Shown here one piece after another: positions 33,302 to 42,560 of a stretch of DNA of 64,000 nucleotides; position 1 is the stretch's first letter, and each line of letters begins with the position of its first letter. The DNA comes from JANYHF01 sp963732765 (GTDB lineage: Bacteria; Pseudomonadota; Alphaproteobacteria; Rhizobiales; Hyphomicrobiaceae). A program made the position numbers and the translations under genes. The stretch is taken from the NCBI GenBank assembly GCA_963732765.1, contig CAVTAS010000003.1:965485-1029484 (forward strand), in the 5' to 3' direction. Below the pieces are notes generated by a model. The model made no database searches. It saw nothing but the letters and a program-made list of their open reading frames with translations, and was not told the DNA's origin.

Positions 33302-34562
33302 CTAGGCCTTACGCGCCTTGCCCTTGCGGAACACCGCAACCAGCTCGACATGAGGTGAAAAGACGAATTGATCCACCGGCGTTACCCGTTCCATCGCATA
33401 CCCCCCATCGACCAGGATCCGGGCATCGCGCGCGAACGTCGCCGGATTGCACGAGACGGCGATCACGGTACGGACGGTCGAGGCGGCCAGCATCCGGGCC
33501 TGTGGCTCGGCGCCGGCGCGTGGTGGGTCGAACAGCACGGCGGCGAAGGGATCGAGTTCGCGCACCGACAGCGGCTCGCGGGCGAGATCGCGGCGCAGCA
33601 CCTCGATCTTGCGCAGTCCCGGCTGGCGTGCTGCCTTGGTCAGGGCGGCGACGGCCTCGCGGTCCCACTCCACGGCCAGCACCTCGTGGCGCTGCCCCAG
33701 CGACAACGAAAATGCTCCGAGCCCGGCATAAAGATCGGCGATGCGGTCGCTGGCCTTGAGCTTGGCCAAGGCCTCGCGCGCCAACCGCACCATCTCAGCC
33801 TCCGCCTCGGCGGCGGCCTGCAAGAAACTTCGGCGTGGCAACGAAACCGTGTGTCCCGAGAAAGTCACTACCGGATCGGCCCGGGCGGCGATCTGCTCGT
33901 CGTCCACGGTCAACCGCAGCATGCCAGCGTGATCGGTCACCCAGTTCCCGAGCAGCGCGCGCCGCTTGGCGGTCATCTCGACGCCCGCCCCCTCGAGGCT
34001 GACATCGAGGCCGTGCCTGGTATCGGTGATGTGCAGATCGGCCTTGCCCTGGCGCGGCAACGCCAAGGCCAGCAACACGCGCAGGGCTGGCAGGGCGTTG
34101 ACGATCGCCGGCCGCAAAATGGGGCACTCCTGGACGTCGACCAGCGACTGCGAGCGCGCTTGGTGGTAGCCGAGCACGATGTCGTCGCCATTGCGCGTCG
34201 CAGCGAAGGTTGCCCGTCGGCGCGACTGGGCTGATATGCGGATCAGCTCGCCGATCTCGGTGCTCAGTGCGCGCGACGCCAAGGCATTGGCCACCTGCTC
34301 GCGCTTGAAGGCTCCGTACACGGCCGGCCCGGCGTGTTGCAATGCGCAGCCGCCACAACTGCCGAAGTGCCTGCAGATTGGCGCAATGCGGTCAGGGCTG
34401 GCGGTCGTCACCTCCAGCAGCGTGCCGCGCTCACCTTCGATATCGGCGACGACCGTCTCGCCCGGCAAGCGTGAACGGCACAAAGGTGCGCACCCCATCC
34501 AACATGACTTCGCCATCGCCCTGCGCCGCCAGAGATTGAATGTGTACGCTGGATTGCCTCAC
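33302..34562 (-). CDS. 23S rRNA/tRNA uracil-C5 methyltransferase (RlmD/TrmA family), frameshifted near the start
   Basis: A SAM-dependent RNA methyltransferase with an iron-sulfur cluster motif (CRHFGSCGGCALQH plus a later Cys in ECPIL), Rossmann motif DLYAGLGAFSLSLG, DPPRAG, and the catalytic cysteine in VSCNPATFARD. The conserved TRAM-like start (SVHIQSLAAQGDGEVMLDGV, then RTFVPFTL) lies upstream in another frame. One extra T near 34466 joins the two. The true start is then GTG 34562, which overlaps the stop of the upstream gene as GTGA. This coupling and the conserved N-terminus argue for a sequence error, or a recent mutation, in an otherwise complete gene of about 419 residues. Confidence 0.82.
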
Positions 34563-35752
34563 TGAATTGGCCTGTTCGTCATCTCAAGATGCAGCTCTTT
34601 GCCGTTGTACGGATGAGCCAGCGCAACTGCCTCGTCGAGTTCGACACCAAGGCCGGGCTCGGTCGACGGAATGACGTAGCCGTCCTGCCAGAGTATGGGT
34701 TTCTTGAGAAGCTTGGCGTGAAAGCCATCAAACGTCCTGATGCTTTCCAGGATCAGGAAGTTGGGCAGCGATGCCGCAAATTGTATATTGGCCGCCGCCT
34801 CGATGGGCCCGCAATAGAGATGCGGCGCGATTTGCGCATAGTGCGCCTCGGCCATGGCCGCGATCTTCTTGGCCTCCATGATGCCGCCGACCCGGCCGAG
34901 CGCCATCTGCAGGATGCTGGCGGCCCGGCACTCCAGCACGCGGGCGAACTCGTACTTCGTCACCAGCCGCTCGCCAGTCGCGATCGGGATGGTGGTGCCG
35001 CGGGCGACCAGCGCCATCTCCTCGGGCATCTCGGGCGGCGTCGGCTCCTCGAACCAGAGCGGGTCGTAGGGTTCCAGCTGGCGGGCGAGCCGCAAGGCGC
35101 CCGATGCCGTGAACTGCCCGTGGGTGCCGAACAGCATGTCGGCCTTGTCGCCCACGGCCTCGCGGATCAGCTTCACGAATTTCACGCACAGCGCGATGCT
35201 TTCCAGCGACGGCTGGCGCGGGTCGAAGGGCGAATAGGGGGCAGCCGGATCGAACTTTACCGCGGTGAAACCCTGTTTGACGTAGTCGGCTGCGCGTTCG
35301 GCCGATAGCTCGGCATTCCAGTAGATACTGGCGTCCTCGCCCTTCTGCGTATCGGGATAGATATAAGTGTAGCTGCGCAGCTTCTCGTGCACGCGTCCGC
35401 CCAGAAGATCGTACACGGGCTTGCCAAGCGCCTTGCCCTTGATATCCCACAGCGCGATCTCGATGCCGGACAGCACGCCGATCAAGGTCGCGTCCGGACG
35501 CTGCGTGTAGCCGCTGCCGTAGACGATCCGCCATAGCTTCTCGATGTGGAAGGGATCGGTGCCAAGCACATAGCGCTCGAACACATCGCGGATCGCCGCT
35601 TCCATGACCTTGGGGCCGAAGGTGTCGCAATAGACCTCGCCGACGCCCTCGATACCGTTGTCGGTGACGAGTTTGAGCAAGAGGAAATAGCGCCCGCCAA
35701 AACCCGGGGGCGGATTGCCGACGACGAAGGTCTTCAGATCACGGATTTTCAT
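34559..35752 (-). CDS. Mandelate racemase/enolase-superfamily sugar-acid dehydratase
   Basis: A 397-residue member of the enolase superfamily. The N-terminal capping domain (GGRYFLLLKLVTDNGIEGVG) and barrel are present. The barrel has AVKFDPAAPYSPFDPRQ near residue 165, the metal-binding FGTHGQFTASGALR then LWFEEPTPPE and IATGERLVTKYEF, and a late ILQMALGRVGGIMEAKKIAA then PHLYCGPIEAAA with the catalytic His. The pattern is close to D-galactonate- or arabinonate-type dehydratases; the exact sugar acid is not resolvable. It is upstream of and coupled to an RNA methyltransferase gene, an odd functional pairing. Confidence 0.85.
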   Translation of the reverse strand: MKIRDLKTFVVGNPPPGFGGRYFLLLKLVTDNGIEGVGEVYCDTFGPKVMEAAIRDVFERYVLGTDPFHIEKLWRIVYGSGYTQRPDATLIGVLSGIEIALWDIKGKALGKPVYDLLGGRVHEKLRSYTYIYPDTQKGEDASIYWNAELSAERAADYVKQGFTAVKFDPAAPYSPFDPRQPSLESIALCVKFVKLIREAVGDKADMLFGTHGQFTASGALRLARQLEPYDPLWFEEPTPPEMPEEMALVARGTTIPIATGERLVTKYEFARVLECRAASILQMALGRVGGIMEAKKIAAMAEAHYAQIAPHLYCGPIEAAANIQFAASLPNFLILESIRTFDGFHAKLLKKPILWQDGYVIPSTEPGLGVELDEAVALAHPYNGKELHLEMTNRPIQ

Positions 35753-35800
35753 CGGGAGATAGGTCTCTGTGCATTGTTGCTGACATGCGGGACGCCGCCC

Positions 35801-36511
35801 TCACACCTCGACCAGCTTGCCACCCTGCAAGGTCAGGATGCGGTCCATGCGTTTTGCGATATCCATGTTGTGCGTGGCGATGAGCGCGGCGAGGCCGGTG
35901 GAGTGGATCAGGTTGAGCAGCTCGGCGAACACCCGCTCCGAGGTTTCCGGATCGAGATTGCCGGTGGGTTCGTCGGCCAGCAACAGCGCCGGCTGGTTGG
36001 CCAAGGCGCGGGCGATCGCAACGCGCTGTTGTTCGCCGCCCGACAGCTGGCCGGGACGATGCTCGGCCCGCTCACCCAACCCCAGCGCCGTCAGTGCCGC
36101 GAGCGCGGCAACGCCGGCATCCTTGCGCGCCACGCCGGCGATCATCTGTGGGATGACGACATTCTCCAGCGCCGAGAATTCCGGCAGCAGGTGGTGGAAC
36201 TGATAGACGAAGCCGATGTCGCGCCGCCGCACTCGCGTGCGCTCGATATCGGGCATATCAACGCAATCGCGCCCGCCGACGATAACCTGGCCGGCTTGCG
36301 GTTTTTCCAGCAGCCCCGCAATGTGCAGCAGCGACGACTTGCCAGAGCCCGACGGCCCGACCAGCGCCACGGCCTGGCCCGCGCGCAATTCCGCTTCAGC
36401 ACCGCGCAAGATCCAAAGTTCGCGGTCGCCTTGGCGAAAACAGCGGTCGACGCCGCGCAGCGAGAGGGTGACGCCCTGGGATACGGATCGTTGCAAAGTA
36501 TCGTCTCTCAT
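35801..36511 (-). CDS. lolD: Lipoprotein-releasing system ATPase LolD
   Basis: A 236-residue ABC ATPase that powers extraction of outer-membrane lipoproteins from the inner membrane. Present are Walker A GPSGSGKSS, the GFVYQFHHLLPEFSALENV segment with the Q-loop, signature LSGGEQQRVAIARAL, and Walker B LLLADEPTGNLD. The FHHLLPEF pattern is characteristic of LolD. ATG 36511 overlaps the stop of the permease gene by four bases (ATGA), giving a coupled lolC/E-lolD operon on the minus strand. Confidence 0.95.
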   Translation of the reverse strand: MRDDTLQRSVSQGVTLSLRGVDRCFRQGDRELWILRGAEAELRAGQAVALVGPSGSGKSSLLHIAGLLEKPQAGQVIVGGRDCVDMPDIERTRVRRRDIGFVYQFHHLLPEFSALENVVIPQMIAGVARKDAGVAALAALTALGLGERAEHRPGQLSGGEQQRVAIARALANQPALLLADEPTGNLDPETSERVFAELLNLIHSTGLAALIATHNMDIAKRMDRILTLQGGKLVEV

Positions 36512-37785
36512 TCGTATCTCAGGGCTTCGACGGGATCGATGCGCGAGGCGCGCCAGGACGGGACGATGGTGGCCAGCACCGACAGGATCATCGAGCCCAG
36601 TACGATCGATCCAGTGACGACCGGGTCCATGACGGCCTTCAGTTTCGTGACGACGTAGACGTTGGGATCGAACGGCGTCGTGCCGGTGACCCAACCGATA
36701 AAGGACCGGATCTCTTCGACATAGGTGCAGAACAGGATCGCCAGGATCAGTCCGGCGATGGTGCCGACGATGCCGATCGCCGCCCCCGTCATCAGGAAGA
36801 TACGCATGACGCTGCCGGGCGTTGCGCCCATGGTGCGCAGGATGGCGACATCACGGCCTTTGTCCTTGACCAGCATGGTCAGGCCCGAGATGACGTTCAG
36901 CATCGCGACAATGGTAATGAGCGAGACCACAAAGAACATCAGGTTCCGCTCGACATCGATCACCGACAGGATGGTGGCGTTGCGCTGCTCCCAATCGCTG
37001 AGGGTATAGCCCTTGCCGAGCTGCGCCTCGATGGCCGGAGTCATCGCCTTCACGGTGTCGGGATCGTGGACCATGATCTCAAGCACATTGGCCTGATTCG
37101 GGTAGTTGAAGAAGGCTTGCGCCTCGTGCAGCGGCAGGAAGGCGATGGTCTTGTCGTACTCCGCCATGCCGATCTCGAACAGGGCCGATACGGTGTAATT
37201 CTTCGTGTTGGGCTTGGAGCCGAACACAGTCGACTTGCCGCGGTTGGTGATCAGCTTCACTTGGTCGCCGACGTTGACGCCCAGCGACATGGCCAGCCGC
37301 ATGCCGAGCGCAATGGTCTGGCCATCGTCAAAGCCGTCGAGCGAACCGCCGCGCAGGCCGCCCGATACCAGCTTCAGGCTCGCGATATCGCCGGCGCGCA
37401 TGCCGCGCACCAGCACGGCGACGGAAAATCCCGTGGCGGCAGCATTGCTGAACAGCGCCTGGCCCTCGATGACTGGCATGACGTGGGCGACATGTGGTAC
37501 CCGCTCCAGGCGCTCGCGCGTTGCATCATAGTCCGTGAACGCCTCGCCGACTTTGCTGACGATGAAGTGGCCATTGAGGCCGAGCAGCTTGGTGGTGAGT
37601 TCCTGCCGCACACCGGTAAAGAGCGCCATGACAGAAATCAGCGTCGCCACGCCGAGCATGATGCCCAGGAACGAGATGATGGCGATGACCGAAATCAGCC
37701 CTTCCTTGCGGCGCGGGCGCAGATAGCGGGTCGCGAACATCCATTCGAACGGGCCGAAGGGTGTGGTGTCGGTGTTGGCTGACAT
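36508..37785 (-). CDS. lolC: Lipoprotein-releasing ABC transporter permease LolC/LolE
   Basis: A 425-residue permease starting at ATG 37785 with AAGGA upstream. The N-terminal EWMFATRYLRPRRKEGLISV, then the first membrane helix (VIAIISFLGIMLGVATLISV), a long periplasmic domain, and three C-terminal helices (VSLITIVAMLNVISGLTMLV, MTGAAIGIVGTIAGLILAIL, VLGSMILSVLATIVPSWRAS) are the LolC/E pattern. Many alphaproteobacteria have a single LolF-type permease that replaces the LolC/LolE pair, and only one permease gene is seen here. The symbol is therefore provisional. Confidence 0.93.
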   Translation of the reverse strand: MSANTDTTPFGPFEWMFATRYLRPRRKEGLISVIAIISFLGIMLGVATLISVMALFTGVRQELTTKLLGLNGHFIVSKVGEAFTDYDATRERLERVPHVAHVMPVIEGQALFSNAAATGFSVAVLVRGMRAGDIASLKLVSGGLRGGSLDGFDDGQTIALGMRLAMSLGVNVGDQVKLITNRGKSTVFGSKPNTKNYTVSALFEIGMAEYDKTIAFLPLHEAQAFFNYPNQANVLEIMVHDPDTVKAMTPAIEAQLGKGYTLSDWEQRNATILSVIDVERNLMFFVVSLITIVAMLNVISGLTMLVKDKGRDVAILRTMGATPGSVMRIFLMTGAAIGIVGTIAGLILAILFCTYVEEIRSFIGWVTGTTPFDPNVYVVTKLKAVMDPVVTGSIVLGSMILSVLATIVPSWRASRIDPVEALRYE

Positions 37786-37802
37786 GCGTTGGTCCTTATA
37801 CC

Positions 37803-37980
37803 TCCCTCTCCCCCGCCTCTTCGCGGGGGAGAGGGTGCCCCGATAGGGGCGGGTGAGGGGCAGCCGCTTGCTCCGTCCCTCGCGCAACACGCGCAAGTCC
37901 ATCGATCCGTCGTGGGGCTGCCCCTCATCCGGCGCTGAAACGCGCCACCTTCTCCCCCGCGAAGAAGCGGGGGAGAAGGA
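37803..37980. repeat. Mosaic intergenic repeat, copy A
   Basis: A composite of two strong hairpins (ctctcccccgcctcttcgcg with its complement, and ccttctcccccgcgaagaag with its complement) flanks a GGTGAGGGGCAGCC ... GGCTGCCCCTCATCC inverted core. It fills the whole gap between lolC and proS. Related copies lie at 42331-42552, 58831-58997 and 60197-60294. Confidence 0.75.
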
Positions 37981-37983
37981 AGT

Positions 37984-39322
37984 TTATCCCCGTACCGCCG
38001 CCAACAATTTGGTCAGCGCCGCCTCGGCTGACAGCGTGTCCTTCGCCCCGCTGGCGCGTGCCTTCAGCTCTACCACGCCGTCCTTCAGCCCCTTCGGGCC
38101 GACCGTCAGCTGGAACGGCAGGCCGATCAGGTCCATGGTGGCGAATTTGCCACCCGCGCGCTCGTCGGTGTCGTCATAGAGCACATCGATCCCGGCTTTT
38201 TCGAGTTTGGCGTAGAGGTCGTTGCAAGCCGCATCGACAGCCGCATCGCCAACCTTGAGGTTGATCAGCCCGACCTGGAATGGCGCCACCTGCATCGGCC
38301 AGATAATGCCGGCCGCATCGTGACTGGCCTCGATGATAGCGGCCGGGAGCCGCGAGACACCGATGCCGTAGCTGCCCGACTGGATGGTGATCTGCTTGCC
38401 GTCCGGCCCTTGAACGACGCAGCCCAGCGGTGCCGAATACTGGGTTCCGAAAAAGAAGATGTGGCCGATCTCGATGCCGCGGCCGCTCATGCGTTTGGCC
38501 TCTGGAACACGCTGCGCGAAATCCTCGGCGGCGTGCTTCTCATCCGTGGCCGCATACTTCGACGTGAAATCGCCGACCACTTTGGCGACCGCGCCCACGT
38601 CGTCGTAGTCGATCTCGAAGGCGTTCCAGTCCATATCGTAGAAATCGCGGTCGAAGAACACGGCGCTCTCGCCGGTGTCAGCCAGAATCAGGAATTCATG
38701 GCTGGACTCTGCCGCCAATCGGTCCGGTATCGGCCGACATCGGAATCGCCTTCAGCCCCATGCGCGCAAAGGTGCGCAGATAGGCAACGAACATCTTGTT
38801 GTAGGAGTGCTTGCCCGCTTCGGCCGACAAGTCGAACGAATAGGCATCCTTCATCAGGAATTCGCGGCCGCGCATGACGCCAAAGCGGGGACGGCGCTCG
38901 TCGCGGAATTTCCACTGGATATGATAGAGATTGCGCGGCAGATCGCGGTAGCTCTTTACGCCGGTACGGAAGATGTCGGTGATGACCTCTTCGTTGGTAG
39001 GTCCATACAACATGTCCCGGTCGTTGCGGTCCTTGATGCGCAGCATCTCGGCGCCGTAAGCTTCGTAACGCCCGCTCTTGCGCCACAGGTCAGCCGACTG
39101 GATGGTCGGCATCAGCACTTCCAGCGCGCCGGCGCGGTTCTGCTCTTCGCGCACGATGTTTTCGATCTTTTTCAAGACCTTGAAGCCCAGCGGCAGCCAG
39201 GAATAGATGCCCGCGCTCTCCTGGCGGATCATGCCGGCGCGCAGCATCAACTGGTGCGAAATGATTTCCGCCTCCTTGGGCGTATCGCGCAGGACCGGCA
39301 GGAAGTAGCGGGAAAGACGCAT
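37984..39322 (-). CDS. proS: Prolyl-tRNA synthetase, with one frameshift
   Basis: Charges tRNA-Pro. The N-terminal two-thirds (MRLSRYFLPVLRDTPKEAEI, RQESAGIYSWLPLGFKVLKK, PTNEEVITDIF, IQWKFRDERRPRFGVMRGRE) run from ATG 39322 to about 38710. The rest (SSHEFLILADTGESAVFFD, GSYGIGVSRLPAAIIEASHD and the anticodon-binding domain) is in another frame. The join IPMSADTGPIGG/SSHEFLILADTGES is exact for the family, and the span is 3n+1 bases, so one base is inserted near 38707. The restored protein has about 445 residues, the compact class without the insertion domain. As proS is essential, a sequence error is likely. Confidence 0.92.
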
Positions 39323-39937
39323 ATTAGGTGTTCCCACGTAAGGGATTGGGGAGAAGAAAGCCTGATCCGTCCGTCTTTGGACAGAACGGACTTGGATAAC
39401 GTCATGACTGCCGCTCATAGCGGCTTCGCGGCCAAGAGGCAATTGGCCCGGCACTGGCGGTCACAATAGGATAGGGCTGCGGTTTGCATGGCGAAGATCG
39501 GGCGGCATGCGCAACTGTCATGCGTTTTGCACATGGGTTCACTCCGCCCCCCCATCGAGTTGATGACAGGAGCAATTCTCCTGCCTATGGTGCCGCCATC
39601 GCAGTATCACGCGATCGTGACGGCGCAAAAGACCAGTCATGACAGTCAGCATAAGCGCTTCAGCGCAGCTGCAACAATAGGGATCGAAAACGATCCGGTC
39701 CAAGTCGTGGGAGGACGTTAGAAGGTTGGGTGGCGCGGCATTCGCGCCGGCCGTGACGGAGTGAGCCCCGAAGTCGCAACTGAGAGTGATCGCCCCGTAA
39801 TGGTTCCGCCGCTGCAAAGCGGTGTGTTAAAGCAAGGTCCTAACGGACCTTGCTTTTTTCGTTTCTGATGATGCAAGAATCCGGCATCGGGGTTAGCGGC
39901 GAGCGGCCCAAAAACCGTTGCCGTTTGGAGCCAAGCC
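39323..39937. other. Intergenic region; possible small RNA ending at a terminator
   Basis: I see no supported protein gene here; open frames on both strands have unconvincing composition. The right part (about 39690-39828) contains short self-complementary segments (for example ggcgcggcattcgcgcc and ccgctgcaaagcgg) and runs directly into a strong terminator at 39829-39859 that no annotated plus-strand gene would use. This is the layout of an intergenic small RNA, but I cannot assign a family. Confidence 0.35.
39829..39859 (+). terminator. Strong Rho-independent terminator without an upstream gene
   Basis: A perfect 12-bp stem, aaagcaaggtcc (39829-39840) with ggaccttgcttt (39845-39856), has a TAAC loop and continues into TTT. 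The A-run on the left means it could also work on the minus strand. It lies about 80 bases before the GST gene. Confidence 0.85.
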
Positions 39938-40531
39938 ATGATTACGCTTTATGCCGCTCCCAGGACCCGATCGTTCGGCGTCCTATGGCTCCTGGAGGAA
40001 ATCGGCGCGCCCTACGAGCTGAAACGCCTCAACCTGGAGAAGGCCGAACATAAGGCCGAAGCCTATTTGAAGCTCAACCCCTTCGGCAAAGTGCCGACAG
40101 TGGTGGACGATGGCACGGTCTTGATCGAGCGCGCAGCCATTTGCACGTACCTTGCGGACAAATACGCCGGCGGAACGCTCGCCCCTGGTCTCACCGATCC
40201 CAAGCGCGGCGATTATCTGCGCTGGATGTTCTTCTCGGTCGGCGCCATGGAGCCCTTGTTCATGGCTAAGTTCATGAACCTCGATCTGCCGCCCACACAG
40301 GCTCCCTATGGCACCTTCGACGACGCCAATACGGTCATTGACGCTGCGGTTGCCAAGGGCCCCTATCTGTTGGGTGACCAGTTCACAGCCGCCGACATCA
40401 TGATGGGCACCATGATCCGCTGGGGACTGATGTGGGAGCTGGTGGCGGGACCGCATCTGGGCGGCTATATTCAACGCTTGGAGGCCCGGCCGGCGTTTCA
40501 GCGAACGCTGCAACTGGAAGCCGGCGAATGA
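39938..40531 (+). CDS. Glutathione S-transferase family protein
   Basis: A 197-residue GST with an N-terminal thioredoxin fold: MITLYAAPRTRSFGVLWLLE, then NPFGKVPTVVDDGTVLIERA with the cis-Pro, and the Glu-Arg-Ala glutathione-binding site followed by ICTYLADKY. The helical C-terminal domain contains GPYLLGDQFTAADIMMGTM, the conserved N-capping box. It differs from the GST at 1.5 kb. The stop is 11 bases before the lipoprotein gene, so the two may be co-transcribed. Confidence 0.88.
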   Translation: MITLYAAPRTRSFGVLWLLEEIGAPYELKRLNLEKAEHKAEAYLKLNPFGKVPTVVDDGTVLIERAAICTYLADKYAGGTLAPGLTDPKRGDYLRWMFFSVGAMEPLFMAKFMNLDLPPTQAPYGTFDDANTVIDAAVAKGPYLLGDQFTAADIMMGTMIRWGLMWELVAGPHLGGYIQRLEARPAFQRTLQLEAGE

Positions 40532-40542
40532 GGAGGGGCGGT

Positions 40543-40968
40543 ATGGACCTGCGAATGACCGGTTGTGCCGTTGCGGCTCTTGCGATGCTGCTTGCCGCTT
40601 GCGCACCACAGGCTCTGTCTACCACTGGTAGTGCGGGTGCGGTGGCAGGGACGCCAGCGCCCGGTGCGGCGCCAACGCCAAAGAGCCGCTACATGAACCT
40701 GGCCTGGAACTCCGCCTGGGCCGAGACTTGCGGTTTCAACGTCGACTTTCCCAAACTGCGCACGTCCTACCTCAGTTTTGAAGCCTCCAACGGCGCGCTG
40801 CCGGCTGATATGGAGACGTTGGGCGCCTCCCTCGACAAGGCGCGCGGTCTCTTGCTGCGGATTGTGGCGACCAAGCCGGACCAATGCGACAGCGCGCGCA
40901 TCGAGCGCATCCGGGCGAGCATGGCCCGCTATGTCGCCAACGACTTTTCGCCGGGCGCGGCTGTGTAG
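40543..40968 (+). CDS. Small lipoprotein of unknown function, 141 aa
   Basis: ATG 40543 follows a strong GAGGAGGGG ribosome-binding site. The N-terminus MDLRMTGCAVAALAMLLAAC is a type II signal peptide with lipobox L-A-A-C. After cleavage the cysteine would be lipidated and the protein held on a membrane, a client of the Lol system encoded at 36-38 kb. The mature part starts with a flexible Gly/Ala/Pro/Thr linker. It then has a helical domain with three cysteines (AETCGFNVDFPKLRTSYLSF, KPDQCDSARIERIR). I do not recognise a named family. Confidence 0.72.
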   Translation: MDLRMTGCAVAALAMLLAACAPQALSTTGSAGAVAGTPAPGAAPTPKSRYMNLAWNSAWAETCGFNVDFPKLRTSYLSFEASNGALPADMETLGASLDKARGLLLRIVATKPDQCDSARIERIRASMARYVANDFSPGAAV

Positions 40969-41024
40969 AGGCCCCGGGCTCGCTGCGACGCTTCGCCGGG
41001 CCAACGAATCACCGATAACGCTAT

Positions 41025-41065
41025 GCAATTTGGCGATAGCGCCGCTTCGCGCCGCTCCAAATTGC
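41025..41065. repeat. Hairpin-forming inverted repeat
   Basis: gcaatttgg (41025-41033) and ccaaattgc (41057-41065) are exact inverted arms, with a GC-rich inner part that can also pair in places (agcg/cgct). It lies between the lipoprotein gene and the glycosyltransferase gene. There is no T-run, so it is either a REP-like element or an RNA-stabilising hairpin. Confidence 0.55.
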
Positions 41066-41090
41066 TTGCCTCAACCAGCGGACCCCCCGG

Positions 41091-42320
41091 ATGCAGATAC
41101 TCTTCGTGCATCAAAACTTTCCTGCGCAGTACCAGCATGTCGCCCCGGCGCTGCAGGCGCGCGGTCATCAGGTGCGCGCGCTCACCGATGCGGTCAACGC
41201 CAAGCCGGAACTGGTGCCGCTGGAGCGCTACAACCACACTGTGAAGCCGCCCGCTGGCCTGACAACCCTGGCGGTCCAGTTCACCGAGCATGTGACGCGC
41301 GGCCTGGCGGTGGCGCAACTCGCCGCCAAGATGAAGTCGGAAGGTTATACGCCGGACCTGATCTGCGGCCATCTGGGCTGGGGCGAGACCCTGTTCCTGA
41401 AAGAGGTGTGGCCAAACACGAAGCTGCTGGTGCATGCCGAGTTCTACTACCAAACGCGCGGCGCCGATGTCGGGTTCGACCTTGAAGTCTATCCGCTGTC
41501 GCTGAACTCCGACATTCGCGTTCGCGCGCGCCAGGCCTCGCTGCAGCTGGCCATGAGCACCGCCGACCGTGCGCAGACCGCGACACACTTCCAGGCCTCG
41601 GTATTTCCGCCCGACCTGCGCAAGAAGATCCATATCGTGCACGAGGGCATCAACACCGGCGTCTGCGTGCCCGATCCGTCGGCCGTCATCCAGCTGCGCA
41701 ATGGCACCATCACGCTGCGGCCCGGCGACGAGGTGATCACCTTCGTCAATCGCAACCTGGAGCCCTACCGCGGCTACCACATTTTCATGCGCGCGCTGCC
41801 GGCTATCCTGGCCGCACGTCCCAAGGCGCGCGTCATCATCGTCGGCGGCGACGAAGCCAGCTACGGCGGCACGCCCGATCCCGCGCTCGGCCCCAACTGG
41901 CGCGAGATCTACTTCCGCGAAGTGCGCGAGCGGCTGGACGTAAGCCGCGTGCATTTCGTCGGAAAAATACCGTACCCGACTTTTTTGCAGCTGATGCAGG
42001 TGTCGGCCGCGCATGTCTATCTGACTTATCCGTTCGTGCTCTCCTGGTCGATGCTGGAAGCCATGAGCTGCGGAGCGCTGATCATCGGCTCGCGTACTGC
42101 GCCAGTGGAAGAGGCGATCACGCACGGCGAAACCGGCGTGATGGTGGACTTCTTCGATGTGGCGGGCTGGTCGGCCGCGATCATCGACGCACTGGCCCAT
42201 CCCGATCGGTACCGCGCCATGCGGGCCGAAGCGCGCCGCAGCGTGGTGGAGCGGTATGATCTCAAGACCATCGCCCTGCCGCAGCAGGTTGCGCTGGTCG
42301 AGGAAATGCTTCAGTCGTAA
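41091..42320 (+). CDS. Glycosyltransferase family 4 protein
   Basis: A 409-residue GT-B-fold transferase. The N-terminal acceptor domain starts MQILFVHQNFPAQYQHVAPA and includes PDLICGHLGWGETLFLKEVW. The C-terminal nucleotide-sugar domain has VITFVNRNLEPYRGYHIFMR, KARVIIVGGDEASYGG and HVYLTYPFVLSWSMLEAMSC, the last with the conserved C-terminal Glu region. GT4 enzymes are retaining transferases acting on surface polysaccharides or glycolipids. No polysaccharide operon adjoins it, but galE, galU and the isomerase gene lie within 12 kb. Confidence 0.88.
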   Translation: MQILFVHQNFPAQYQHVAPALQARGHQVRALTDAVNAKPELVPLERYNHTVKPPAGLTTLAVQFTEHVTRGLAVAQLAAKMKSEGYTPDLICGHLGWGETLFLKEVWPNTKLLVHAEFYYQTRGADVGFDLEVYPLSLNSDIRVRARQASLQLAMSTADRAQTATHFQASVFPPDLRKKIHIVHEGINTGVCVPDPSAVIQLRNGTITLRPGDEVITFVNRNLEPYRGYHIFMRALPAILAARPKARVIIVGGDEASYGGTPDPALGPNWREIYFREVRERLDVSRVHFVGKIPYPTFLQLMQVSAAHVYLTYPFVLSWSMLEAMSCGALIIGSRTAPVEEAITHGETGVMVDFFDVAGWSAAIIDALAHPDRYRAMRAEARRSVVERYDLKTIALPQQVALVEEMLQS

Positions 42321-42330
42321 CCGCTTGCTC

Positions 42331-42552
42331 CTCCTCTCCCCCAACGTCCTTCACGTTGGGGGAGAGGAGACGGCGTCTCGCAGCGCGTTTCAGCGCAAGA
42401 GCCACGCGGTCGGTGAGGGGCAGAGGCTGGCTCCGGTCCCCGTCGCGACAAGCACGGAGCAAGCAGCTGCCCCTCACCTGTCGCTTTATCCGTCGGCTGA
42501 CGGCTCCGGGCGACATCCTCTCCCCTCGCGAAGAGGCGAGGGGAGAGGAGGG
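42331..42552. repeat. Mosaic intergenic repeat, copy B
   Basis: Terminal hairpins ctcctctcccccaacgtcc...ggggagaggag and cctctcccctcgcg...cgaggggagagg enclose an inner core with GGTGAGGGGCAG and CTGCCCCTCACC inverted. The right half (acggagcaagcagctgcccc to the final hairpin) matches copy D at 60197-60294 closely. It lies between the glycosyltransferase gene and uvrC. Confidence 0.75.
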
Positions 42553-42560
42553 GGCCAGCC

